Below, piece by piece: positions 22,423-34,890 of a DNA stretch of 64,000 bases. The DNA comes from Oscheius tipulae (taxonomy: Eukaryota; Nematoda; Chromadorea; Rhabditida; Rhabditidae). The notes under the pieces are model-generated. The model searched no databases. It saw nothing but the letters and a program-made list of their open reading frames with translations, and had not been told where the DNA came from. Numbering within the stretch: the stretch's first letter is position 1; each line of letters begins with the position of its first letter. The DNA lies in NCBI GenBank assembly GCA_037178975.1, contig JASJZH010000006.1:1612001-1676000 (forward strand), written 5' to 3'. Position numbers and translations under genes: made by a program.

Positions 22423-25170
22423 TCAAACAAGTACCCGTAACATTGTTCTGTAGTAACTTTTTGAAAAACACGGAGTGTAGTAGTCGATCAGATTTCTTGT
22501 TCGATCTTTTGGACCACAATAATCGTCCCAATACAAATCACGAAGAAGAAAACGACGGATTCGATTGATAGAAAGCTGGCAATACTGTAAATAGATGTAC
22601 GTCTTTTGTTAAAATTTAGCGTACCAAGAGTAGAAGAATCAGAATTCCAGTTCTTGGTACGACAATCTTAGCTATTTTCAAAGTATAATAGGAGATGAGC
22701 ATAACGGCAAGAAAACTATCGACAACCAAAATGTATTCGGGAAAAATGTCCTGAATCTTCTTATAAAATATATCTGTGATGCAGTGTTTCACTGGTTTCG
22801 CAGATTTCCCTAAACTAACTCACACCGAGAACATCTAAACCCAAATCTTGGGGTCCAATAGTCGTTTCAAAATGGGACATGAAATTGATACCAGCACGAC
22901 GATTCAGAGAGGGTATTTCTAATAACGTCATGTCCGCAACATTGTTTATATTCTAAACATTTTTGTCTAATATTAAAAAAAATACCAAAATGAGTGGTAT
23001 CCAAGACACAGTCCTGTTCTTCAAGTCAATCCTGCCAGCCAGAATTTCAAAATGGCTGTTTTGGAAAAGATATCCCGTAAGAGCGATTGAAATCACCATA
23101 ACTAAATGAGAATATGCTTTGGAAAACGTGGAATACAGTTCTTTATGCGCCCTGAAAGTTTGTAAAGTTCCGTAATTTGTTTTGCTAGACCACGAATGGA
23201 AAATTATGTCCGGAAAGCAACAAATGACAAGAAAAAGAGCGGAATGTTTAACTGCTACTACGAGCCTCTGAACGTAGGAGTGCCAACTTTTGAGGAAAAA
23301 CAGCGTTTCCACTTGGGGGAGAATGTAGTCTTGACGAGATCTTGTGTCCAAAACGGGAATAACCCTCTGAAGAGCATGTAGTCCTTGTATTTTTACTTAC
23401 CTCGTGGGATAAACAACCTTGTATTGTTGAAGCTATCGTGATCAGTATAACTATAGAGATCAGTATTCGACAGATTGGCAAGCTTTTTGTTACTCCAAAG
23501 ATTAGAATGAGTGCAGTTCTTAAACTGAAGAGGATACCCATACAAACATAAAGTAGGTTTGTGACATAGACAAAATAGAGATATTCATCTGTTTCCACTC
23601 CTTGAATAGTTGCCAATTGGTACGATTTTGAGGTCACTGAAAATATGTATTTTACAGCTGAGGAGTCTAAAAGTTAAGTTCATAACTTACAACATTCAGC
23701 GGTGTCTTCATCAAATTGTGATAGCATAGAACAGGCATTGAAACTTCTTTCAGGGAAGAACGAGAAAGGATCTAAATTAAGCTCATCCACGATGTTGACT
23801 CCTTGTCCAGTCGGATAGATAGTTTGTTCGTTCATTACAATTCTTCCATTAGGCATGACACGTGGCAACGAAATGTTTTTCAGGAAGCGATTGTGAAAGA
23901 AACGAATGTTCATATCCATTGTATGGTCTCCCCCAGGTGTGCACGTTCCTTTATAGTTTGTGGTGAAATCTAAACAGATCTCGAAAAGCATCGAGGAAAC
24001 TCACAAGGGTACAATCTCTCCAAGTTAGGAAAAAAGTCTATGGAGTCGAGAAGAGTTGCAACAACCCAGATTTGTCCTAGTATCAATTTTATTGAAGCAA
24101 ACTTTTGGAGAACGGGATCGCCTTGGGAAATTGGTCCTTGTATGCATATGGAGCCCATGAATAAAGTACAGTTATCGGGGATATCATTGATGGTATAGAA
24201 TGGGAACTTGCGTTCGAGATGAAGACATGGATCTTCTGCAAAAGAAAACTGGTTTATTTCTACCTCGTTTTTCAAAACGAGCCTAAATTACATGTTTCTA
24301 ATTTGAGTGTTCATATTTGCACTACCGAGCCCACGTAAGTCATCAAGTGTATAGCGCAGTAGGTAAGAGCTCAACTATGGTCCCAAAACTAGGAGAGTTC
24401 GGATCCCCTGTGTGACAAAAAATGTTTTCCTTCTTGCAAAGCATGTTCAAGAGGTCTGTTGCTTATGCCTGGACACAATCTTCAGTTTCTCAACCCAAGT
24501 TTGGGCTCCAATTTCAAACAAGCAATGAATTACTTCGACTAACCAAGGTCGCAAGCAACGGGCATCGAAGACTGAAATTGTGGATGCATCGCAAAGAACT
24601 CGATTTCCTAAAAAAATGTAACAGTAAAAGATTGACCGCAATTGTTTACCTTTCTCGAAAAGCAATGTGTTTCCTCTGGCTCTGGGGGTCCAACCGGCAT
24701 TGAATAAGCATCAAAGAATTGGATCCTGATAGTATTAGGACCTTCAACCTTTTGTAACGATTCAAATCCGAGCCGATACAAGTGTTTCTCTTGAATGTTT
24801 ATCGTGTAAAACAGATCGGATTTGTTCGCTTAACTTATTTGGTCTCAGTGTTAATAGAAGTACCTTGATCCTTATCACATACAATTTCTTTCACATTGGA
24901 AAGAAAACTCAAACTGCTGGTCGCGTTATAGTTCATAACCTCTAGACATCCTTCGATCCTTTCTACTTTTGAAAACGTGGAGAATAGCACGGATTCAGAC
25001 ACTTTGGCGGTTGAATCCAGAATAAAATGTCCTTTCACAGTATGACAAGTGACATTTTCATTCTCATGTAGCCACTCGCCAATAGTGGACTCGATTACGC
25101 ATACTTTTAACGTTGAAATGGTTGGAGCAAATGATAGAACTGTTAAAAAGAAACATAGGTCGATAAACAT
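22423..25170 (-). CDS. L-domain receptor with multi-pass membrane region, gene C
   Basis: The start is MFIDLCFFLTVLSFAPTIS, a signal peptide here fused to the first L-domain exon. L domain 1: VKGHFILDSTA... NYNATSSLSFLSNVKEIVC. L domain 2: EDPCLHLERKF... DNCTLFMGSICIQGPISQGD... ATLLDSIDFFPNLERL. A Cys-rich linker (NACSMLSQFDEDTAECC) follows, then hydrophobic helices near VTNLLYVCMGILFSLRTALI, RILISIVILITIASTI, VAVKHSALFLVICCFPDIIF, SHLVMVISIALTGYLF, DSFLAVMLISYYTL and GILILLLL. The C-terminal region QYCQLSINRIRRF...DYCGPKD ends LRVLV. It is most similar to gene B. The shared exon phases over the whole length show that the ectodomain and membrane region belong to one gene rather than two neighbours. 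Confidence 0.7.
24343..24415 (+). repeat. tRNA-like SINE fragment inside gene C
   Basis: TATAGCGCAGTAGGTAAGAG (A box, D-arm-like) is followed by GTTCGGATCCC (B-box/T-arm-like) about 35 bases later, then tgtgtgac and an A run. It lies in a gene C intron, antisense to the gene. The acceptor stem is not intact. Confidence 0.5.
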
Positions 25171-25912
25171 GAACATGTACTGATCGACAGGATAAACAAT
25201 TAGGACAAGTTGTTTGCGATTAGTTACTAATGTAGTAATGCAATTTGCTTGCGAATTAAGTGCTGATGCATTAAAAGGAATACGGCGTAAAAGTACACAA
25301 CTCAAAAAAATATGTTTAGATACAACAGACAAAGGCAATTAACACAGTCAAAACAATTTTCAAAATTGTTTGAGTTTCGAGTTTTCAAATTTCCCGATCA
25401 GTTCTTTGGTGTAGTGAAGACGATCGCTGCTACCGTGCCCTCTTTAGCTCTATGGTCTGCACCGCTGTTCACTCACTACCCTTAGGGCTGCAGACAACGT
25501 TACAGAATAGACAAATTCAAAGGAAGTGACATGACGCAGACACACTTATATTTGAATAGAGAACTAGGGTTTATCGTGCATGATTATTGTTCATGTTAAT
25601 AACGATAAAGATATGCTTGACATTAAGGTTGGAAAACTTTTCAAACACAAGCTCTTCTTGTTCCCAGCCTGATATTGAACATGCTCAGGTTGAGTCACAG
25701 AGCTGTCTGCAGTCGCAGCTTCCTGTTCTATACCACTTGAGCGTACCGCCGCGAAGGTAGCTGATCTAGACTGCCACGATTGCTAGGGAGCTCCAATGCT
25801 CTCAACAAAGAGATAACAAAGTAACTACTGTCACTATGCTCAAACCCACTGACTGATGTTGGACATGGCTCCGAAAAGAACATTATTGTTAACTCACAAT
25901 GAAGAACATGGT
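25171..25912. other. Intergenic stretch upstream of gene C
   Basis: Nothing coding seen. It presumably holds the promoter of gene C and the 3' end of the gene at 25913-26240. Confidence 0.35.
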
Positions 25913-26240
25913 CTAAATCATGGGATGAATACCGCTTCTGTTGCGTGAGCGGAACCAGCAGGCGAAGAGAATCAGAAGAACGATGAGACCCGAGCAGAAA
26001 AGAAGCACGTAGATGGTGACGGCGCTTTCAGACGAGGCACTGACATGGGCGGTAGCCATGGTACAGTTCGAGTTGTGAAGAAGATCGGAGAAAATCTGTT
26101 TCGGATCCGATGTGATATCGTTCATGCCGCTACCTGAAAATACTTTGCGCTGAGTATTGAAAGAGTTTCTAACCTTCGAATGAGTCATCATAGACATTGT
26201 TCATACGAGGAGTGGCGAGAAGAAAGTCATTTTCACCCAT
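25913..26240 (-). CDS. Small single-pass membrane protein
   Basis: Two exons (26174-26240 and 25913-26133) join in phase to give 95 residues. The first half is acidic and polar (MGENDFLLATPRMNNVYDDS) with an N-glycosylation-type NCT. One strong transmembrane helix follows (AVTIYVLLFCSGLIVLLILFACW), then a short basic tail RSRNRSGIHPMI. There is no signal peptide, and the charge pattern suggests N-terminus outside. A TTTTCAG acceptor lies eleven bases upstream of the ATG, consistent with trans-splicing. Length and layout recall KCNE/MPS-type channel accessory subunits, but I see no signature that proves it. Confidence 0.65.
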
Positions 26241-26798
26241 TTGAGAGCTGTTCTGAAAACGTTAATAAACTGAAGAAGAAGCAACAAATGTTTTAGATTC
26301 TGGAGAAGGTGGAAAGTCTACGAAATTCTGTGTCATGGTGTTTCGGTGGAAAATTTAAGAAGCTATTCCACTGGGAGGCTAGGTATACAGTTTTATGGAT
26401 AAAGTAGCCGAGCAAGGCAAATAGTTATCTAGCAGATGTTGCTGAAAGGAAGTAGAAATAGGGTAAGGAGGAGAGAAGTCAGCCGCGTTGAGTCTCATCA
26501 GACGTTTTAAATGGATTTCGCTGTAATACTGTGGGCAGGGAAATGATGTCCCGCCAGCCAGAATTTCGAGAGAGAAATGAAAGATCGAGTGATCCACCTA
26601 TGACTATGGATGACAATTTGTAGATCATTAAAATCATGCGAGTCAAAATATTTTACCGTAGTGACGGTTAGTAACTTCCTGAGATTCTCTTTTACTTATA
26701 ATCAAAGAATCACATCACCAATAAAACTATAGCTATGACGGCAATCGAAGGGCAATGTGCAAAATACTGTGAACTACCTCATAAACTTTATTCGAGTA
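26241..26798. other. Intergenic stretch
   Basis: No supported gene. A reverse open frame at 26379-26597 has no splice signals or motif. Confidence 0.35.
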
Positions 26799-28338
26799 TC
26801 ATATAGAATGGACCCTTGGCACCTTCTTTTTTCTGTCTTTCTCGCTTGTACCATCCCATTGGTTCCTCAACTGGATAAAGTAGATTTGTGTTGGATCAAC
26901 CGGAATTATATGGCTTCCTACACCACAAAAAGTCGTTTTAGCCAGGCTCATCAGGTAGTCACTATAGTAAATGGCTCCAATGCCAAGAGTCGGACCGTTT
27001 CTGTAAACTTGCATCCGTTATGTTGGCTTACAAACTTACGCTGCTATCATGGTATTATAAAGACAATCACAAAATTGCGTGAAATCTTCTCCGAAATAAT
27101 TCTGGAATATTATTGAATTGGCTGGTACGAAGGCCAAGAATGTTGTCACATTAATGATAGCAAGGGTAATGAAGCCATTCTTCATGAGCTGTAAAATTGT
27201 AATTACTGCTGATCTAGATTTTGATACCTTGCCGGCCCACAAGTTTTCTTGAAGTTGGAACTTCAAACTCAGGGAGTACTGATGTTTGGGCCGTCTGCGT
27301 CTGTCTACGAAGCTTTCCAAAATCAGCTGTGTTTTCCGCAACGAGTGCAAAAATAACTGAAATGAGCAGCGTTCAAGTCACGTCTTCTCACTTACGTATA
27401 GCCCGGTGATGGTGAAGACGATTCCGACTAGTGCTACAGGGCACCAATGAATCCAGCCTGAAACTGATTTGTGATCAAGAAACGGTACAAAAGCTACCAA
27501 ACACCCATATCGCAGCACCAATACTGTCCTTCAAGAAACAGCAGGCGATGACTAGACAAGGTATCCATAACCGTCGCTGTTTTTCATAATCACGTATGTA
27601 GTACATAGCAAATTGGCGCTCCATTGATACCCAAAACAGGCTGAAAGTTTTCTTTGTCGAGGAATCAAAGTTCTGAGAGGGATTTTAATAAAAACGGTAG
27701 TCTGGTCATGTTAGAGATCAAGCAACATTAGGATTGTCAGCGATTGCCAAGAAATTATATGAAATACTTGCCGAATAACGAAACTTTGTAAGAGAAAGTC
27801 TTAGTGTGCTTTTAGCTAATACTGAACCTATAGGAGACAAACACGTGCCTATTAGCAATTTTACAAAAGCCCAGTATGAGAATTTTGATATCGTATGCTG
27901 AGATTCCGTAGACCAAAATTTTCATAAATTGACCCACATTGTCGCAATGATTGCCAAAACGTAGCACCTGAACCATGAACAAAATACTATTGTGCGACAG
28001 TCTTCTGGAACTCCTGAAACAGAATATCCTTACATTTACGGGTATGACTACCTTCGTGGGTAAAATAACCCAATTCGTAACCAACCAAAACCATTCTTGC
28101 TGTTATACAGCCAAAATAATGTAGTATAACGAAACAACAAATTATCTAAATGCCTTTTTCTGAAGAGTCATGAAAATTGACCTGCCTTCAAATTCACATG
28201 TATTCGGATCTTGAAACTGAAGATGAGCAACCAGATGAACAAAAAGTAGTTTATTATTAAAAGAGCAGCCTCTAGATTGAACCAGAATCGAAGACGATCA
28301 ATATTCCGTGGCACGAAGTAGAAAAGCTTCATTGTCAT
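26799..28338 (-). CDS. Sre-like serpentine chemoreceptor, copy 1
   Basis: A multi-exon reverse gene. In order the exons give MTMKLFYF with helix 1 (LEAALLIINYFLFIWLLIFSF), FGCITARMVLVGYELGYF, VPEDCRTIVFCSWFRCYV, the family signature VSMERQFAMYYIRDYEKQRR after helix 3, GWIHWCPVALVGIVFTITGL, YSLSLKFQLQENLWAGK, a helix exon ending DCLYNTMIAA, and a last exon NGPTLGIGAIYY... to a basic tail ending PRVHSI. The ERxxAxxYIRDYE and YSLSLKFQLQEN motifs are characteristic of the Sre family. The start is uncertain (28338, or in-frame 28419). The paralogue at 29655-31079 shows the same exon pattern. Confidence 0.8.
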
Positions 28339-28419
28339 CGCAGTCACTATCGTGTATGAAGAAATTGTACCCCGTGGAGTAGAAGGCAATAGTTGTACAG
28401 CTGAAACAAAGCGTGACAA

Positions 28420-29436
28420 GTATGATACAGCTGGCGCATGTAGATAAATTTCTAATGTTGTTCAGATTAATTTTCTAAAATATATAGCGGCTAACATCTG
28501 GGAACTGCTGATCAAACGATGAACGGAAACGGGGTTCGAAAGGTATTGTAGGTTGAACAAGGTTATAAACCACCAGGCGTCCCATAAAGTGTTTCGAGAT
28601 CTTCATAAATCTTTGCAATGTTGGATTGCAAAACAAAGCAAGCACTTTTCGGAACTAGAGGATCAAGTAACACGTTCAGGTGGTGACGTATTTTTCAGTG
28701 TTTGATATTTTCACGATGGTGGGATAGAGAAGCTGAGAAAGAGCTACGTTTAAGACAAGCTGTTGGGTACATTTTGATGATACTATGCCAATCTTTAAAG
28801 TTCAAGACACTTGGCTTTTGAATAAAGTTGGTCCATCCAACATTTTGTAGTGTCTACCCTTTTCAGCGACTACCTTCACAATTTGTACTTTGAAATTACA
28901 CTTCCTCGTAAAAGCAGCTGAGAGGTTGAACGAAGTTCTGTTGCCTAGGACTTCCTCGTGCCCTAGTGCGCACAGTTCAAAAAATTGGCGGGTACGTCGG
29001 AAAAATTGAAAAACTCGAGATTTTAATGTTTTGCAGCGGTTTTCCACCTCTCGCGCGCTGCTTATCGAAAAAAGAGTGATGAAATGAAATAGCGTAAACC
29101 AAAAACGAAAGATATCTGTTCTCTGATGTTCTGGAATAAAACTGGTTTGAACTTCCGCGTGAAATACGATGGAGTCGCACCAACGGGATTTGTAGGCGGG
29201 CACTCGCTTTAAATAGTGCGAGCAGTACGGCTCTGTCGAAGGTAAACTCTAATGTTTCAAGGAATTCGGACGAAGTAATCATGTTAGAACGGTTCAAATT
29301 TTTGTGAAGATGAAAATGATGGATACTTTGGCACCCATTTTTGCTTAAAACCATCACATTTCTAGCAACTACATCTTTCTCCGCTTAAAAGATTACTTTG
29401 ATTTTAAGTATTATGAAAAAGTTGGGTTCAGATAGA
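28420..29436. other. Intergenic stretch
   Basis: Overlapping reverse open frames (28802-29203, 28977-29357) are Arg/Ser/Phe-rich, lack exon signals and look non-coding. No repeat or RNA gene recognised. Confidence 0.35.
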
Positions 29437-29658
29437 CTATCTACCTTCTACGACGAGCACATATATCGTGATCAGCATCATTACTGTTAAGCACAATGGA
29501 GACGCTGTTTCGACGGGTCGCTCTTGCGTCGGCATGTCTACCGCTATCTTTACAAGGAAAATGTCTCCTATGCCATCTATAGTCGCTTTTGGAGCTTTCT
29601 CCACACTGACAAAACTTTTGCAGATTTTTTGAAGTACATTTATTAAAGTTTCGTTCAT
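29437..29658 (-). CDS. Possible small single-pass protein overlapping an sre stop codon
   Basis: A 73-codon reverse frame begins with an ATG that overlaps the stop of the sre-like gene (ATGA). It has a polar amino half and a C-terminal hydrophobic stretch CLTVMMLITIYVLVV ending at a possible donor GGTAGATAG. It could be the first exon of a small membrane protein, an alternative sre 3' end, or simply a chance frame in the 3' UTR. Confidence 0.25.
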   Translation of the reverse strand: MNETLINVLQKICKSFVSVEKAPKATIDGIGDIFLVKIAVDMPTQERPVETASPLCLTVMMLITIYVLVVEGR

Positions 29659-31079
29659 ATCGTGACCCTCCTACTTGGTCTGTTATCCCACTGACTTCGC
29701 AGCTGCTCGAAGTACACCTGCGTTTCGTTCACGACAGGTGCTACTCGCTTGACTCCAAATAAAGTGCCTTTGACCAGATTGAACAGGTATTCGTTGCCCA
29801 AAAGCATTCCCACTCCTAGAGTCGGACCATTCCTGAACAAGTGATTACTTGATGAACATTTATAATTACGCGGCAATGAAAACATTGTATAGGCAGTCAC
29901 AAAATTGAACTGTCTCAAGACCATAGTGCATTTCAATGTAGGGTGAATAGGCTGGAACAAATGAGCATAATGTGAAAATATTGATAATGGCAAGTGTTAT
30001 AAAGCCATTTCTCATAATCTAAACTTGGACTTTTGGTTAAAGAGAATACCAACCTTTCCACACCAAACGTTTTCTTCCAGCTGAAATTTTAAACTAAGTG
30101 TATAGCGGTAATGCCCAACTGTTTCTTTGCTACAATTCAAGATATTAGCAAGAATATCCTGGGTGCTTCGAAATGTGTGAAAAAACATCTGAGTGATAAC
30201 TTAAAAGCTGAATTCTTCCAACTCACCATACAACCGACAAGAGTAAATGTAAAGCCAGCAAACACACAGAATTCCCAGGGAAAAACGTCTGCAACATACT
30301 CTTTTTACAAGATTGGTAAGTGTTCACCAAAAACAACAATTGATGCTCCCATGGATGAAAAACATGTTGCAGCAGTCAGTATGAAGAAGGGTATCCAAAT
30401 TCGCGGAACTCTCTCATAGTCGCGAATGTAGTACATGGCTAACTCGCGTTCAATGGAAGCCCAGAACAATCTGAAAGATAAGTTACTGTGAATGCAGGTT
30501 ATAATATTCCTTGATCTTGGCGGAATACGCAATGTTTTCGGGATCAAAGCGACAATCTTGACCTCACTCATCTGCAAAGTAAAGGATCTTCATCTAGCCT
30601 ACAAACTCGCAGAACATAGGAAGTTTCATGAATACTCTCTTGAACGCGAAAATATTTGGTCAGTAGTTGCGTTTTTGCACTCACATGGTGAATATCAAGC
30701 AGAAGTCGAACCATCTATACCATGAGCAGAATATGATCACTGGATTAGATTCGTATGACATGTTTGCAACAGGATTAGTTCTCTTGAGAGTTTGGGCAGT
30801 GCCAACTTCGAAAAAGTTCAACTCGTAGGCAATCAAAGTTAGGCGAGCTGCCATGCATCCAAAATACTGAAACAACATGAAAACACCCATTATCTAAAGG
30901 AACAGAAGTTGAAGCGTACATATACCGTATACCTTCAAGTTAATGTGAGCTCTCATTTTAATCCCGAAAAACAAAAATGCGGAAATCAGGAAATAGTTCA
31001 TCAGGAGAAGACCGACTTCTAAATAGAACCAAAACTCCAACTGGGCACGATTTTGGAGGGGAAAATAGAATAAGCGCAT
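29655..31079 (-). CDS. Sre-like serpentine chemoreceptor, copy 2
   Basis: Reverse gene parallel to copy 1. It starts MRLFYFPLQNRAQLEFWFYL with helix 1 LEVGLLLMNYFLISAFLFFG, then FQYFGCMAARLTLIAYELNF, SNPVIIFCSWYRWFDFCLI, ASIERELAMYYIRDYERVPR, WEFCVFAGFTFTLVGCM, YRYTLSLKFQLEENVWCGK, a helix exon ending DCLYNVFIAA, and NGPTLGVGMLL... ending RRVTI. Sre proteins are chemoreceptors of ciliated sensory neurons in Caenorhabditis. Intron positions match copy 1, so the pair is a tandem duplication about 3 kb apart. Confidence 0.85.
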
Positions 31080-32236
31080 GAAATCAGTACAAAATGTCTG
31101 TTATTCAAAAACCGGGGTTCATTAATATGGTCGACAGGTGGAAAGACTTCGAAGTAGGTTGAATACCATGTTTTGCATTCATGGTATTCAACGGTACCGG
31201 GGGAGGAATGCGATAGCAAGTCAGAGGATGAGAAACTACGATTCTCGCAAATTGTGTAAAATCATAACTGTTTAAGTTGGTTTTAACTAAATGCCTTATT
31301 TTGCATATAAAATATCCAAAGGAATAAAGTGAGAAAGGGAGAAATAAGCTGCTTTGTTTTCTAAAAATTCTACTCGGTACTGGGCGGCCGACAACGGCGT
31401 AGTGCAAAAGAGGCTTGAGAACTTGATCATTACAAAACCTTCTATGTATGCTCTAGTTTCAGTGAAACTGTTACAATTTACAAATCAACAGCATATGGCC
31501 ATCTGATAGGCGTCCTGAATATCCATTCTCGGCTTTGGAAAATACCATAAAAACAGCATAGCTTGATTTACAGGCATAAAACCATATATGTTGCATTTGC
31601 CACTTTCTGGGCATCAGGTTACTCCTGCTGCGTTCGCCGCCGCAGTCAGCCTACGCTCTGTTCCTGCTATCAGAAGTCGCTGAACCAAGCTCTATCCAAC
31701 TTCGTCCAATATAACATATGTTGTGAGTAGTAATTAGCTATCCCTCCTTCTACTGCTACTGTCGTCGGGCAGCCACTTCACAGTCGCCTCCTTGGGCCTT
31801 GTCAGCGTGGAAGGCTCGTTGCGAAATAAAAAAGAGTAGTACAAAAAACAAGTAGAATATTGTTTCAATCCTCCCGTGATTGTGTTGATGAAATCAGCTG
31901 TAATGCAGCGACTCAGTTAGCATTCTAAAAGAAATCGAAAGATTAACACGCGATTCTTTGTACTCAACTCAAACTTCTCATGCAGGCATTCCCACTGTAC
32001 ATGATGTCAACCGTGTCCATCTTCTGCACATCCTGCTAAATCTGCTGTCCTTCTCACATCAGAGATTAGACGACCAGGTGTGACCACGTGATTAATTATC
32101 GCACGGCTTTCTCCTCTTCTACTGTTCACCCTTCTCTCCCCCCTGGCCAGATTAATCAACTTCCGCTGTCACGCACTAATCCTCGCACTTGATTTCAAAT
32201 TGTCAAATCAGTGCTACAATCAGCGCCACAACAAAC
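31080..32236. other. Intergenic stretch between an sre gene and a nuclear receptor gene
   Basis: The two genes diverge here, so promoters for both lie inside. No gene, RNA or clear repeat is visible. Confidence 0.35.
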
Positions 32237-34890
32237 ATGCTCAAAGTGGAGAATTGTTGCGGTGTCTGTGGACGTCTCGGCGCTCGGCTGAATTACAATG
32301 GAATGACTTGCAGGTAGGACGTGAATTATGTTATAATCTCTAGTTTAGCTCTTGTCGAGTGTTTTTCTACCGCTGCGTGAAAGGAAAAGAGCCTGACCCC
32401 TGCCCAAACAACGGCAAATGCGTTATCACCAAATGTAAGTCCTATCCTGTTACAACACTGTAACAAACTGTTGGCCAGTATCACCAATCCAAGAAAATAC
32501 AGAGCCTTATACAGCTCTCAGTTAGCTGTAAAATTTATCAACATCTCAAACATTACAAGACTGACTACACCTAAAGTGTGGATAAAAGGCGTGTTTCAAA
32601 CGAGCCTTTAAACTTGTCCAGTATAGTTTCCTGTTTTTTTTTTCAAAACTCCTTCGTAATAGCGTCAAACTGTTTTATTTGGATGAAAATATCTGCAGTG
32701 ATTTAGAGCTCCTGCATCGGATCACCGATTCTATTCCTCCCCTGTACACATCGCATATGATCAATTCAATGTTTCAGTGAAACGAGGCAACTGCGGCTCT
32801 TGTCGGTTCAAACGCTGTTGCGAGCTGAATATGGAAACACAAAGCGAGTTTATCCTCACGTCAACTTGATCACAAGTTCACAAGCCAAACTGATCTAATG
32901 TTCAGAAGTTGGATTACGTCGCCAATTCTGCGATCTCAAAGTAGCAAAGCTGTCGAGCACAGCCATTGATTTCTGCATGGTGAGTTGTGGGAAGGGTAAA
33001 TTCCAAACAAGACTCAAATTCCATTGTTCCGAGCTGTTCGTACAGCTCGTTTCTTTCTTCTCCGACGTTTTTCTTTGTTCCTGAACGTGAAAAAATACAT
33101 TCATAACGACATTCGCTATAGCTGCATAGCCTGAATACGATTAGTGAGGGTTCAACAAATCAGTTAATTAGAAGCCATACTAGTTCCTTTTAATGGTCAA
33201 AGATCTGAAAACTCAGATCTCGGGATCGTGCGCAACCTAGTCGGCTGGAGTAAGAGAGGTCCTGGCTAGGATCTTGAGTTTTGAAGCGCTCTGGACGCAA
33301 CCTTTTCTTACGAGGACAGTCATAAAGTAACTTATCTATCTAGCGTCCAAATTCAGCAGAGTGGGTCAAAAATACGATTGTTTGATCAGTAAAAATGCTA
33401 TGAAACGGTCCCGGTATCAAATCGTTTGGGTGATAATTCCCACCCATTAGCAAGCTTCACACTTTTGTTTCAGACTCAATTTCACTCGTCCCTCTATTGG
33501 AGGAATGCTGTCATAGTCCCTTCATCACTAGAGACTATTTTCGATTCTCATAGGTATTCTTTTATACCTTCAAACTGAATGGCTTTCCGTTTCAGACTAT
33601 CCATCAATATGGGAGCAGCTTCCCCAAGTCTTTCAGATTGCAATATGAACATAAGTCTAGAAGAATTGCTATCCACACCTATAACTTGTTCTCAACGAGA
33701 CACTGTAGGGTTTTCCGCCATTGAAAATATGAGGCATTCAGGCTTGTTTTGATGCTCCCACAAGAGAGCTTGACGTCAAGATTAAATACAGTCTGCCTAA
33801 GTCCTACTGTAGATGGGCTGTGTCCTACGCCGATCTCTACCAGTCTACACACTATTTCTCTCTATTGTCAAATGACGATCAGGTAGAGTTTTCGACTTTT
33901 ATCGCAGAAGAACAAAGTTTATCTATGCCCAAAGAGAAATCATCTGGGTTTAATGGCTATGTAGTCTAAAAAACGATGAACGTTTATCACCACAGTTAGC
34001 GCAATACTTTCCACTATTTTGTTCCTTATTGTAGAGGTATTCGTAAAAAAAAACTTCGAAAAGCTTTTGGTCCTTTCTCGTTGTATAAGGTAGTAGCGTG
34101 CTTTGACCAAATTTACGTAGACTAACAAACTTTCAATCCATGCGATCTTCTGCAGCCTTGCCACAAACATAAAAAAATCTTCAAACTTCGTACCTCGGAA
34201 AACTTCACGTCAAACATTACTGAATTAGCTATCTGAAAGCGATCTAACACTACGATCGACTTATCCACTATTTACCTACATTGTTTTCAGTTAAAACTTG
34301 CCCAATTCAACTTTCTCGACTTTGTCACACTCTCCATGCTCGAAGGCTATCTCAAGAGTGATATACCAGCTCATGAAGTGGTGACCTTGTGCGAACGATT
34401 CAAAATATCAATGACAAAAAATCCTACGTAAGTGGCATCGCTGTTTTAGCATAGACAGTTTTTAGAACAGCTAGAGGTTCTGTAGTCTTTCGACAATTTG
34501 AGGGTGCTGTGGCTCATCCTCTCTACAAAGAGCACTGTTTCGACGATGTAGAGTATACTGCTATGAAAGTTTTAGCTCTCTTCACCCCTCGTAAGTACAA
34601 GGACACCAAAAATCCCGTTTTCAGCCGTAACACTGTCTGAGGACGGCGTGAAAAAAATTAATTTCGTCCGTGAACAGTATACCTACAAATTAGCGGAGCA
34701 TATAGCTGAAGCACAGTTTCATCTACCCAAATCGGAGCAATTGGTCCGATTGAAGCTCCTACTCAAAATAGTCAGAGAGGTCAAGGATGTTGCTAAACCG
34801 TGGACCTTCTTTCTAACGGATGCCACAGTTAATAAGATTAATGACATGTCAGGTCAATTGTTTCATGATATGCATGTTCGAAAGTTATAG
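32237..34890 (+). CDS. Divergent nuclear hormone receptor
   Basis: Exons 32237-32313, 32349-32434 and 32778-about 32847 encode a two-zinc-finger DNA-binding domain: C-x2-C-x13-C-x2-C in finger 1 (CGVCGRL... MTCSSCRVFFYR) and CPNNGKC... NCGSCRFKRCC in finger 2. Downstream exons give a ligand-binding domain: the hinge region about 33597-33704, then about 33742-33963 (DVKIKYSLPKSYCRWAVSYADLY), 34291-34427, 34466-34590 and 34625-34890 (helices ending NKINDMSGQLFHDMHVRKL). Those last three exons join in phase. This is a supernumerary, HNF4-derived nematode NHR. The P-box region is SSCRV rather than the usual EGCKG/CAACA types. Joins between 32847 and 33742 are not settled; a coding-like piece at 32906-32979 does not fit phase. 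Confidence 0.75.

Noticed and set aside
28802-29357. Overlapping reverse frames in the sre intergenic region
   Set aside because: Two frames overlap each other, lack splice sites and have non-coding composition.
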